DNA of 64,000 bases from Leptospiraceae bacterium (lineage in GTDB: Bacteria; Spirochaetota; Leptospiria; Leptospirales; Leptospiraceae), in contig JACKPC010000001.1 in the NCBI GenBank assembly GCA_024233835.1, forward strand, positions 1,426,001 through 1,490,000, given 5' to 3'. A model generated the notes under the pieces. It did not search any database. It was not told the DNA's origin and worked only from the letters and a program-made list of their open reading frames with translations. A program made the position numbers and the translations under genes. Shown here one piece after another: positions 9,186-17,435 of this stretch; the stretch's first letter is position 1; each line of letters starts with the position of its first letter.

Positions 9186-9980
9186 CTAATTTTTTTCCAT
9201 TTCTAATTCTATATACTCGATGATTTTTTTTCCCTTTTCCAGATCTTCTTTTACCGCCTCTATACTTGCATTTTGTAAAAGTTCCTGTAATAGGGCCTTA
9301 CTTTTTTGAAAGGATTTAGGAAAGGCCGATTGAACGGCTTCGAAGTCAATGCTCGCTTCGTTTTTTCTCATCCTGGCAATATGGTAAAACTTTACCAGTT
9401 CAGAAATAGCCAGGCGTCGGTTGCATTTCTGTTTGCTACTGAGTAGTTTGATATAGTAAAAAATTGGATATTTTAGACTTTTATCCAGGGGTTTTATTCT
9501 ATGGTTTCTTACGTCCATCACGAAGGTTTCTCTTTCTGCCAGTTCAAGGATTGCCCGGTTATGAAAGGCATTTCTCATGCTCAAAAGCCTATCAGATTTG
9601 AAAAAGAGTCCTTTTTTATCCCAGTGCATTAAAAATATCGTTCCTGGAAAGGGGTCGATTCGAAGTTTTCTTTTTTCATAACCTTTTTTCATCAGTGGCC
9701 AGGTGTATACCACATCAATCCAAACCTCATTTTCTAAGCTACGAAGAATCGCCAATAGGCTTCGATTGGGGGATAAAGTCATATTGAGTATCTGGGAATG
9801 CTTATTGATTTTTCTCATCATCATAAAGACTTTTTCTTCGTAAGAATCTGCAAACACAGGAAAGGGCATGGAAATGGCTAAATAAAGCGAAAATAGGAGA
9901 GTTAAGGAGGGTCTGTTCAAATACATTCTTATGATTTCCTTCTTAGGGTCAAAAAAATCCGATAAAAAAACACTTTTCAT
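9186..9980 (-). CDS. Secreted or membrane-anchored protein of unknown function
   Basis: I do not recognise this 264-residue protein. A hydrophobic segment (about residues 25-45, ending FPVFADS) looks like a signal peptide. The ATG at 9980 has a good AAGG Shine-Dalgarno but leaves a long n-region; an internal ATG at 9926 (MYLNRPSLTLLF) gives a normal-length signal. The mature part is basic and alpha-helical towards the C-terminus, with no catalytic motif I can name. It is divergent from etfBA, sharing a 68-bp intergenic region. Confidence 0.6.
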   Translation of the reverse strand: MKSVFLSDFFDPKKEIIRMYLNRPSLTLLFSLYLAISMPFPVFADSYEEKVFMMMRKINKHSQILNMTLSPNRSLLAILRSLENEVWIDVVYTWPLMKKGYEKRKLRIDPFPGTIFLMHWDKKGLFFKSDRLLSMRNAFHNRAILELAERETFVMDVRNHRIKPLDKSLKYPIFYYIKLLSSKQKCNRRLAISELVKFYHIARMRKNEASIDFEAVQSAFPKSFQKSKALLQELLQNASIEAVKEDLEKGKKIIEYIELEMEKN

Positions 9981-9991
9981 TAGATACCTTT

Positions 9992-10010
9992 TCTATTTTT
10001 AGTAAATAGA
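9992..10010. promoter_or_regulatory. Inverted repeat in the etfBA divergent promoter region
   Basis: Perfect 7-bp arms TCTATTT and AAATAGA are separated by TTAGT. The dyad sits in the 68-bp gap between the divergent unknown gene and etfB, about 40-55 bases before the etfB start, where an operator would be expected. The binding protein is unknown. Confidence 0.4.
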
Positions 10011-10048
10011 GCAAGTCTAAACATGAAATTTAAGGAGCAAAAGGCTAA

Positions 10049-10810
10049 ATGAAAGTTATCGTCCTTGTAAAACAAGTCCCCGATACAGAAGCAAATCTAA
10101 AATTAGGGGATAAACAGATAAACGAAGCTGGTATAAAGTGGATCATCTCTCCTTATGATGAGTTTGCTATTGAAGAAGGCATTAAGATTAGAGAAAAGAA
10201 TGGCGGGGAAGTAATTGCGGTTTCCGTTGGTCCGGATAGGGTAAAAGACGCACTGAGAACTGCCTATGCTATGGGCGTTGATAAAGCAGTGCAAATTAAC
10301 GTACCTGAATACAACACTTTTGACTCTATGTTTACTTCCGACTTGATTGCAAATTTTGCAAAAGCTGAGAACGCCGATCTTATTATTTCCGGAAGACAGG
10401 CCATTGATACAAATAGTTCCCAGGTACCGGTTCAGGTAGCTGAGAAACTCGGAATTCCACATGTTTCTCTCGCTATAAAATTAGAGATTGATGGTGATAA
10501 ATTCAAAGCTACTCAGGAAATAGAAGGTGGGACCCAGACGGTTGAGTGTCCTAAGCCTGCAGTACTTACCGCTCAGAAAGGTCTAAACGAACCCAGATAT
10601 CCTTCTCTAAAAGGTATTATGGCTTCCAAGAAAAAGCCTATCGATGTAAAAACTCCTGCTGATCTTGGTGTGAGTGCAGGTAGCATAGAAGTAGTTTCAC
10701 TCGAGCCTCCACCTCCGCGTATTCCCGGTAGAAAATTAGAAGCTGGTGATGCAGCCGGTTTTGCCGCTCAGCTTGTAAAAGCCCTCAGAGAAGAAGCTAA
10801 GGTTATCTAA
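10049..10810 (+). CDS. etfB: Electron transfer flavoprotein beta subunit
   Basis: This is the beta subunit of ETF, the soluble FAD carrier that takes electrons from acyl-CoA and other dehydrogenases and passes them to ETF-quinone oxidoreductase. At 253 residues it has the usual length. It opens MKVIVLVKQVPDTEA and has ISPYDEFAIEEG, the adenine-nucleotide region around LIISGRQAIDTNSSQVP and the ETF beta signature (TAQKGLNEPRYPSLKGIM). AAGGAG precedes the ATG. etfA follows after 22 bp with its own AGGAAGGAG, so they form an operon. This fits a bacterium that lives on beta-oxidation of fatty acids, as leptospires do. Confidence 0.97.
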   Translation: MKVIVLVKQVPDTEANLKLGDKQINEAGIKWIISPYDEFAIEEGIKIREKNGGEVIAVSVGPDRVKDALRTAYAMGVDKAVQINVPEYNTFDSMFTSDLIANFAKAENADLIISGRQAIDTNSSQVPVQVAEKLGIPHVSLAIKLEIDGDKFKATQEIEGGTQTVECPKPAVLTAQKGLNEPRYPSLKGIMASKKKPIDVKTPADLGVSAGSIEVVSLEPPPPRIPGRKLEAGDAAGFAAQLVKALREEAKVI

Positions 10811-10832
10811 GAAGGAAGGAGAACTTATAATT

Positions 10833-11792
10833 ATGGCTAATGTACTTGTAGTTGGAGAAATAAAAGACGGAGCTTTAAAAAAAGTTTCTAAAGAAATTAC
10901 CTCAGCCGGAAAGAAAATTGCTTCTTCTCTTGGTGGACAGGTAGAAGTGCTTTTAATCGGTGATAATGCAGCTGGTTTTGCCGCTGAACTTGCTGAAGCT
11001 GGAGCGGATGTTGTTATCACAGCAGCCGGTTCTGAATTTTCAGCAGAAGGTTATGCAAACCTTATTAGTGAAGTAATTAACGCAAAAAAACCTTCCGTTG
11101 TTTTAATGCCGCACACCGGTTACGGAAGAGATTATTCTGCCCGTGTAGCTGCTAAAACAAAAGCTGCTATCGTTGCGGATGTAGTAGAACTGAAAGTAGA
11201 TGGTGCTAAAGTTGTAGCAAAAAAACCTGTATACTCAGGAAAAGCCTATGCAAACATTAAATGTTCCACCGATCTACAGCTTTTCACCGTTCGTCCGAAT
11301 TCTCAGGAAGTAGGTTCCAGTAAAGGTGCCGGAACTGTAGAAAGTAGTTCTGCCGGTTTCGGAGATGTAAAAACTAAGTCTCTGAGTAAAGATGCAGCAG
11401 CAGGAAGTAAAGTTCAACTGGCTGAAGCTTCTATTATTGTTTCCGGTGGTCGTGGAATGAAAGGCCCTGAAAACTTCCCGATGCTCCAGGAACTCTGTGA
11501 CATCGTAGGTGCAGCTATGGGAGCTTCTCGTGCTGCTGTGGATGCAGGATGGATTTCTCACTCTCATCAGGTAGGACAAACAGGAAAAACAGTTTCTCCG
11601 AATTGTTATATTGCCTGCGGAATTTCCGGTTCTATTCAGCACATGGCAGGGATGGGATCTTCTAAATACATCGTGGCAATTAACAAAGACCCGGATGCCC
11701 CAATTTTTAAAGTAGCTACTTATGGTGTAGTGGCTGACCTATTTGAAGTAGTTCCTGAACTTACAAAAGAATTTAAAAAAGTTCTGGGATAA
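10833..11792 (+). CDS. etfA: Electron transfer flavoprotein alpha subunit
   Basis: This is the alpha subunit of ETF and carries most of the FAD site. At 319 residues it is normal length. The N-terminal domain (about 1-190) is alpha/beta; the C-terminal FAD domain has IIVSGGRGMKGPEN, SRAAVDAGWISHSHQVGQTG, CGISGSIQHMAGM and INKDPDAPIFKVATYGVV, all standard. It is co-transcribed with etfB. Nothing is unusual. Confidence 0.97.
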   Translation: MANVLVVGEIKDGALKKVSKEITSAGKKIASSLGGQVEVLLIGDNAAGFAAELAEAGADVVITAAGSEFSAEGYANLISEVINAKKPSVVLMPHTGYGRDYSARVAAKTKAAIVADVVELKVDGAKVVAKKPVYSGKAYANIKCSTDLQLFTVRPNSQEVGSSKGAGTVESSSAGFGDVKTKSLSKDAAAGSKVQLAEASIIVSGGRGMKGPENFPMLQELCDIVGAAMGASRAAVDAGWISHSHQVGQTGKTVSPNCYIACGISGSIQHMAGMGSSKYIVAINKDPDAPIFKVATYGVVADLFEVVPELTKEFKKVLG

Positions 11793-11831
11793 ATTACTTT
11801 TCCTCAAATCTTAGGGCTGTAATCTTGGATT

Positions 11832-12416
11832 ATGGCCCTAAAATCTTTTTTTAGTTTTCTATTTTACTTAATTTTTTCATTTTTTCAATATACTGCTGCC
11901 CAATCCGGTAATGAACTTTTATCCTCTGTTATTGCGAAAATGAATGGACTTCAGAGCCTGAAAGCCCGAATAAACATTGACGGTACCCTGACCGGCGAGT
12001 TATATTATCAGAGACCCTATAATATTCACGTAAAACTTTCGGATGGTAGAATTATTTCTGCGAATAAAAATATAATTTGGGTTTATTCTCCGTCCAGAAT
12101 GATAGCAGGTAGACAGGATTTGCGAGGAGGAACCGGTGGAATCAGCGGGCTTTTGAGTGGTTATGAAAGCGTGACATCTTCCGGAAACCGTTTGACTCTA
12201 AAATCAAATACGAAAGCTTATAGTGAAATAGTAGTTGTCGTAAGTCCTGATCATCTGATACGGTCAATTAGAATGAAACGAAAAGGTTCCGAGTCCTCCA
12301 AAACTATAAATTTATCTATTTCTGCTACTAATATTGGTTTGCCCTCTAACCTTTTTAATTTCCATCCACCATCGAGTGCACAGATAGTGGAAAATCCTTT
12401 GAATCAGAAGGAGTAA
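11832..12416 (+). CDS. LolA-like outer-membrane lipoprotein carrier protein
   Basis: This is a periplasmic carrier-type protein of the LolA/LppX fold. It has a signal peptide ending TAAQSG, then ELLSSVIAKMNGLQSLKARI, GELYYQRPYNIHVKLSDG, a buried-strand segment NKNIIWVYSPS, and a C-terminal FNFHPPSSAQIVENP that matches the LolA ending. At 194 residues it is typical. The stop overlaps the ATG of the next gene by one base, so the two are coupled. LolA would fit a genome with many lipoproteins; sequence similarity is modest, so LolA-like is the safe name. Confidence 0.75.
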   Translation: MALKSFFSFLFYLIFSFFQYTAAQSGNELLSSVIAKMNGLQSLKARINIDGTLTGELYYQRPYNIHVKLSDGRIISANKNIIWVYSPSRMIAGRQDLRGGTGGISGLLSGYESVTSSGNRLTLKSNTKAYSEIVVVVSPDHLIRSIRMKRKGSESSKTINLSISATNIGLPSNLFNFHPPSSAQIVENPLNQKE

Positions 12417-14272
12417 TGATGACAACCTCCAGAACCGATGCCCATAAAGTATTTGCGAACTTATATAGAAAGAAGCGCTCGCCGGAGCACCAGAAGAAAG
12501 TCGATGAGATTATCACCCGTTCCAATGATGTTTTTATCCGGATCGACCTCATTAAAAAACTGGATGAAGAGTATTTTGAGGGAGAAAGAAAAAAGGGTGA
12601 TGATGCAGATCCTCCTGAAGAAACTTCGATAAAAAGAAGTCTAAATGAAGAAATTATCCAGGATAAATTTGATGAATCAGAGGAGCGAAATTTAGCTCTT
12701 AAAAAAGATCCGGGTGATTCAGACAAAAAAACTCCTGAGCAAAAAAGCGGCGGAGGAATTGGTTTTTTAGAAATGCTTTTTGGAGGGGCCAGTGTCATAA
12801 ATCGATTTGCTAAAGAATCGAAGGCACTGGATATCGGTCTTTTCGGGAGAAAAGTAACTATATCCAGAAATGTGGAAAAGCTTTTCCGGGGTTTACGGGA
12901 AGAACAAATTCTTTCTACTATACAGGCTTTGAAGTTTTGCGAGCAGGTGGGTTGGAAATACTGGAATCCCTTGACTTATAACGTGGTTCTGAATTTTGGT
13001 CGCTTTTTCAACTCTTTCATTTCCCTTGACTCCCTTTTTCGAGATGAAATTTCCGCTGAGGTTTTCCTGGGTCGTTCAACAAAGATGCAGATGTATTACG
13101 TTCGACTTTTGTCCAGACCGGATTCCAAAGATATAATCATTAAAAATGTGATGGAATTTGTTGATCAGGAAGATAAGTTAAAAATAAGAAGAAACCAAAT
13201 TCTGCATGGTTTGAACTATGCCCTGAGTCTGGAAAATGGAAGGCCGAGTCTTACTGATTGTATCTGTGCCTTTTATATAGTAATGAAGAAAAAACTTGTG
13301 ACCTGGCCTGAAATTGAGAAAATGCTAAAGGTAGCTCCGGTAGATGAGTTTAAGTTTATTGCTTCTGCCGAAATATCCAAGCAAATAGAGCTTCAGGTTA
13401 GTAAGTTAAGCAATGAGATAAAAGAAAGGCTATTAATTTTAGAAGAACTAAACCAAATTCGAAATGACTTTTTCAAACTAACTGATTCGGGAAAAGTGAG
13501 TTTTGATTTTCTTGCGACCCTTATAGATGATTATGTGAGTCGTTACTATGCAGAAGGTCAAATAGAAACAATGAGGTCTACTTACAAGACGAATCCTCAT
13601 AGGCTTCTACAGCTATTATGTCGGGATTTACAGAGCATTTATTTTGTTCTTATTGAAGGTTACATAAAAGTAGAAGACGTTCAGGTTCATGAAGTATTGA
13701 TCATTCAGAATAATTTATTCTTTTCAGAACTTGATAAAATAAATTCTTTCCTGAGGGCTGTAGAAGCTTTTCAGAGAAAATTTAGTAGTTTTCAGTATAC
13801 CTTTCAGGATTTTTCCCAGGGGATTCAAAAAGGCTCACAGGATCAAATTGAGATGCAGCTTTTGAAAATTCTAACCGATGCCGGTGAATTGTTTTCAAAG
13901 TTTGCTAAGAAATTAAATGTCATTCTTCTAAATCACAGGGAAGCAGATCGCTTAGAGAAAGTTAACGGACTAAATGATAAAGTTTTGCTCACTAAAGAAA
14001 AACCGATAGACGATTTGAAAATTGGTCCGAGATTTATCCCCTATTATGAATCTAAAATTGTCAGTCAAAATAGGGTGAATGCCTATACGGTATTAGATCT
14101 ATTTACAGAATTAACCCGCTTACTATTTAACTATTCTGTAATTTTTAAAGATAGAACAATTACCGGGCAGTTGACCGCTCATAAGAAAATTGAAGAAGAG
14201 TTAAAGAAAATGTATGTGGATTATAAACGTCTAACCGGTCAGGATTTTCAATTAAAAGTGGAGGCTGAATGA
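12416..14272 (+). CDS. Cytoplasmic protein of unknown function, spirochaete-type, next to trpS
   Basis: This 618-residue protein has no signal peptide or clear membrane span. The first 120 residues are highly charged and probably disordered (KKPGDSDKK-type stretches); the rest is alpha-helical with several likely coiled coils (about 320-350, 440-480). A hydrophobic patch GGGIGFLEMLFGGASVINRF lies near residue 115. It may belong to the spirochaete-only family DUF5312, from memory and unverified. It overlaps lolA-like by one base and trpS by four, so it is in one translation unit with them. No function can be assigned. Confidence 0.7.
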   Translation: MMTTSRTDAHKVFANLYRKKRSPEHQKKVDEIITRSNDVFIRIDLIKKLDEEYFEGERKKGDDADPPEETSIKRSLNEEIIQDKFDESEERNLALKKDPGDSDKKTPEQKSGGGIGFLEMLFGGASVINRFAKESKALDIGLFGRKVTISRNVEKLFRGLREEQILSTIQALKFCEQVGWKYWNPLTYNVVLNFGRFFNSFISLDSLFRDEISAEVFLGRSTKMQMYYVRLLSRPDSKDIIIKNVMEFVDQEDKLKIRRNQILHGLNYALSLENGRPSLTDCICAFYIVMKKKLVTWPEIEKMLKVAPVDEFKFIASAEISKQIELQVSKLSNEIKERLLILEELNQIRNDFFKLTDSGKVSFDFLATLIDDYVSRYYAEGQIETMRSTYKTNPHRLLQLLCRDLQSIYFVLIEGYIKVEDVQVHEVLIIQNNLFFSELDKINSFLRAVEAFQRKFSSFQYTFQDFSQGIQKGSQDQIEMQLLKILTDAGELFSKFAKKLNVILLNHREADRLEKVNGLNDKVLLTKEKPIDDLKIGPRFIPYYESKIVSQNRVNAYTVLDLFTELTRLLFNYSVIFKDRTITGQLTAHKKIEEELKKMYVDYKRLTGQDFQLKVEAE

Positions 14273-15249
14273 GAATCTTAACCGGTATTCAACCTTCAGG
14301 AAAACTTCATCTCGGCAATTATTTTGCTGCGATGAAAAAGATGATCGCCTACCAGGAGTCTTCGGATTTATTTTGCTTTATTGCTAACCTTCATTCACTC
14401 ACAACTTTTTCCGGAAGGAAAAGTTTGGAGGAAAATACTTATGATGCGGTTCTGGATTTTTTAGCCCTGGGCATGAATCCGGACAAAGCTACTTTTTGGA
14501 TCCAATCCGATGTTCCGGAAGTTACAGAGCTAACCTGGTATTTAAGTCGTTATATGACTGTAAATCAACTTTCCTTAGCACATTCCTACAAGGATAAGGT
14601 GGCTAAAGGAATTAATCCAACTGCGGGTCTTTTTTTGTATCCTATACTTATGGCTTCGGATATTCTTTTATATGGTTCAGAGCGAGTACCGGTTGGGAAA
14701 GATCAAAAACAACATCTTGAAATTACCAGGGATATCGCAGAAAAGTTTAATTCTGAGTTTGGCGAAGTTTTTGTTGTTCCGGAAGCCGAAATCGATGAAG
14801 ATACAGCTATTGTACCCGGAACCGATGGACAGAAGATGTCAAAATCCTACGGCAATACAATCAATATTTTTGATTCTGAAAAGGCTTTGAAAAAGTCGGT
14901 GATGTCGATTATTAGTGATTCTGCCGGGATTGATGAAGCCAAGGATCCGGACAAAAGTGTGATCTATGCTATATTTTCTCTTTTTTTAAACAAAGAAGAA
15001 AAACTTGTTTTACGGGATAGATTTTTAACTCCCGGCTTACGATACGGGGATATAAAGAAAGAGCTACTGGAAAAAATTATAGAGTATTTTTCTCCGTATC
15101 GTGCAAAAAGAGAAGACCTTTCTAAGAATCTCGATTATGTAGAAGAAGTATTAGATAAAGGTAAACAAAAAGCTAAAGAGGCAGCTTTACCGATCCTGGA
15201 TAAGGTTCGCTATCATTTTTCAGTAAAACGAAGTAATATGCATGCCTGA
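14269..15249 (+). CDS. trpS: Tryptophan--tRNA ligase
   Basis: This class I aminoacyl-tRNA synthetase charges tRNA-Trp. It is 326 residues, the normal bacterial length. The HIGH-type motif is PSGKLHLGNYF (residues 10-20); the KMSKS loop is GQKMSKSYGN near residue 190. ATGA overlap (four bases) with the upstream gene and eight-base overlap with the downstream RNA methyltransferase gene show a translationally coupled run. Confidence 0.97.
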   Translation: MRILTGIQPSGKLHLGNYFAAMKKMIAYQESSDLFCFIANLHSLTTFSGRKSLEENTYDAVLDFLALGMNPDKATFWIQSDVPEVTELTWYLSRYMTVNQLSLAHSYKDKVAKGINPTAGLFLYPILMASDILLYGSERVPVGKDQKQHLEITRDIAEKFNSEFGEVFVVPEAEIDEDTAIVPGTDGQKMSKSYGNTINIFDSEKALKKSVMSIISDSAGIDEAKDPDKSVIYAIFSLFLNKEEKLVLRDRFLTPGLRYGDIKKELLEKIIEYFSPYRAKREDLSKNLDYVEEVLDKGKQKAKEAALPILDKVRYHFSVKRSNMHA

Positions 15250-16354
15250 GCCCAAAAATCTTATTGAATTAAAAGCGGAAAAATGGGTCCATAATGGTTA
15301 TTGCCTTGCTTTTTATAAAGGGGAAACCTATTTTCTTTCCGGGGCTATTCCGGGGGAAAAAGTTCTCGCTAAATTAATTTATAACTCAAAAAAATTCAAG
15401 CAGGCAGTTGTTAAAAAAGTATTAGAAACATCTGATAAACGTATTGAATCTGACTGTCCTGTTTTTCTTGACTGTGGAGGCTGTGCATATCGACATATTT
15501 CCTACACGGAAGAAAAAGAAATCAAGAAACAACTTTTTATTGAACAAACGGGTCTCAGGCCTACTGAAATTATAAGTGCAGAACCCGAGGGCTATCGTAA
15601 TAATGCTCAACTTAAAGTGGATTATCCTGCCATTGGTTTTTATAGGTATAATACCAATCAACTCGTAAACATCAGAGAACTGGGTTGTAAAAATCTTCCT
15701 GTTGAACTTAATAAGTTTTATGCCAAAAGACAGGAGAAAATCACCGAATATAAACTTCGTTTAGATGATAAGGGAATCATAAATTACGCTAAAAAAGAAT
15801 CTCAATATAAATATGGAAATATATCGGTTCGTGTGCCTGCAAATGGTTTTTTCCAAGTAAACCGTTTTTTAATTCCGGGCTGGTTAGATAAAATAAAATC
15901 TTTCGTTCCGGTATCCGCTGCGGTTTTAGAATTATTCAGTGGTTGCGGTCTAATCGGCTTGTATATTGCGGACAAGATAAAATCTCTACGTGGATATGAA
16001 CTGGATGAGAATAGTGTAAAATACTCTTACATTAATGCTGAGGCTAATAAAATTAGTAATATAGATTTTACTAAAATTGATTTATACCATAGAGAAATAA
16101 AAGAGCAGGATGCCAAACGAGATGTCTATATAATGAACCCACCACGTGCAGGTTTGGACAAGTTGATAGTTGAAACGATCCTGAAATTTAAACCCAAAAC
16201 CCTTATTTATTCGAGCTGTAATTATGCTACTCTTAGCAGGGATATAAGGCCTCTAATTGAAAGCAAAACATATAAAGTGAAAGACTGTCTCTTATTTGAC
16301 TTTTTTCCCAGAACACAACACTTTGAATGCCTTATAGTATTAGAAAAATCTTAA
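15242..16354 (+). CDS. 23S rRNA (uracil-5-)-methyltransferase, RlmD/TrmA family
   Basis: This is a SAM-dependent m5U methyltransferase of rRNA or tRNA. A short N-terminal TRAM-like domain is followed by a 4Fe-4S cysteine set C72, C78, C81 and C149. The catalytic domain has NGFFQVNR, LELFSGCGLIGLYIADK (SAM binding), MNPPRAGLD, and the nucleophile motif YSSCNYATLSRD near residue 318. The iron-sulfur cysteines point to RlmD/RlmCD rather than TrmA. At 370 residues it is slightly shorter than RlmD. It overlaps trpS by eight bases. Confidence 0.88.
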   Translation: MPEPKNLIELKAEKWVHNGYCLAFYKGETYFLSGAIPGEKVLAKLIYNSKKFKQAVVKKVLETSDKRIESDCPVFLDCGGCAYRHISYTEEKEIKKQLFIEQTGLRPTEIISAEPEGYRNNAQLKVDYPAIGFYRYNTNQLVNIRELGCKNLPVELNKFYAKRQEKITEYKLRLDDKGIINYAKKESQYKYGNISVRVPANGFFQVNRFLIPGWLDKIKSFVPVSAAVLELFSGCGLIGLYIADKIKSLRGYELDENSVKYSYINAEANKISNIDFTKIDLYHREIKEQDAKRDVYIMNPPRAGLDKLIVETILKFKPKTLIYSSCNYATLSRDIRPLIESKTYKVKDCLLFDFFPRTQHFECLIVLEKS

Positions 16355-16370
16355 GCTTTTTCTATCAGCT

Positions 16371-16811
16371 ATGAAGGAAGTCTTTGTTCGCTTTGTCTTA
16401 TATGGTCTTACCGGTTGGTGTGTGGAGCTTGTATATACAGCTATTATCGATAGTTACCATAAGAAAGACTGGAATTTGACAGGAAAAACGTATCTCTGGA
16501 TGTTTTTTGTCTATGGTTCGGCTGTTTTTTTATTTGAACCGGTTCATGAGCTTATTTTAAATTTTCCTATAATACTTCGATTTATTATCTGGTCTTTAGG
16601 AATTACAGGAATCGAGTTTATTAGCGGTTTTTTAATTAAGAAAGTTTCCGGTTCCTGTCCCTGGGATTATTCTTATAGCCGGTTTGCGATTAATGAATAT
16701 ATCCGCTGGGACTACTTTCCTATCTGGGCGGTTTTCGGTCTTATTTTAGAAAAACTGCATGTATTTTATGTAAGATTAAGCCCGGTACTTGTAGAATTAA
16801 TATTTACTTGA
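16371..16811 (+). CDS. Small four-helix membrane protein, putative ABC-transporter type IV (CmpB-like) family
   Basis: This 146-residue integral membrane protein has four hydrophobic helices. It opens with a helix containing LYGLTGWCVELVYTAI and ends with WDYSYSRFAINEYIRWDYFP followed by IWAVFGLILEK, a pattern I know from the PF06541-type family of small membrane proteins annotated as putative ABC transporter permeases. The true function of that family is not settled. It starts 16 bp after the methyltransferase gene and its end overlaps the convergent Pycsar-like gene by eight bases. Confidence 0.65.
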   Translation: MKEVFVRFVLYGLTGWCVELVYTAIIDSYHKKDWNLTGKTYLWMFFVYGSAVFLFEPVHELILNFPIILRFIIWSLGITGIEFISGFLIKKVSGSCPWDYSYSRFAINEYIRWDYFPIWAVFGLILEKLHVFYVRLSPVLVELIFT

Positions 16812-17343
16812 GTGTTATGTATTCTAACATAGAACCAATGAAAGACAGAATCAGACCTGCCATAAAAATTCTATAGCTAATTCCTAAATAAAAAAATTTC
16901 TTTCTTTGAAGTACGAGACCACTATTGTATATATCTTTAACCATAGCTTCATACATTTTTTCTTCGGAACGCAAAAACTCAGACATAAGTTTCAAATACT
17001 CGTCCTGGTTTATACGGTGAAAGGAACCGAAAAATAGAGGATTTATTTCATTCGGTTTGAAGGAAGAATCTTTTCCATATTGTATGGAAGGCATAGTTGC
17101 TATGATCGCAAAAAAGGAAGATATTATCGAGAAAAATGTGAGAGCTATTAGACTATAAGAATATTCGCCTTTTTGTAGCATATTGAGGGTTAAAGTGAAG
17201 ATTAAAAAAGAAGCGCCTAAGATGATGTTAGCTTTATGGTCTGCCATTGAACTGAAATGACTGGTTTGCTGGTATAGAGAACGCAGCATGTGGTCTATCT
17301 GAACACTTCCTTTTAAACCCGCAAATAAATTTTGTTTTTCCAT
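16804..17343 (-). CDS. Pycsar-effector-like transmembrane protein (PycTM/DUF5706 type)
   Basis: This 179-residue membrane protein has an N-terminal helix ending in MADHKANIILG (D35, K37, A38, N39), two transmembrane helices (about 40-58 and 64-85), a cytosolic stretch with NEINPLFFGSF, a long amphipathic helix around residues 112-145 (SEEKMYEAMVKDIYNSGLVL), and a last transmembrane helix (about 150-172). This order matches the PycTM effector of Pycsar anti-phage systems, which damages the membrane on binding cCMP or cUMP. No cyclase gene is adjacent, so it is an orphan here and its role is inference. It stands alone upstream of the A2M gene on the plus-strand map. Confidence 0.65.
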   Translation of the reverse strand: MEKQNLFAGLKGSVQIDHMLRSLYQQTSHFSSMADHKANIILGASFLIFTLTLNMLQKGEYSYSLIALTFFSIISSFFAIIATMPSIQYGKDSSFKPNEINPLFFGSFHRINQDEYLKLMSEFLRSEEKMYEAMVKDIYNSGLVLQRKKFFYLGISYRIFMAGLILSFIGSMLEYITLK

Positions 17344-17435
17344 GTTTACTCCTTTTTACAGACCGAAAGCATACAGGATTCTCATAAAAATTCAATAATT
17401 TTTTGGATGTTCCTGTTGCTTTCGTTAAAATATAA

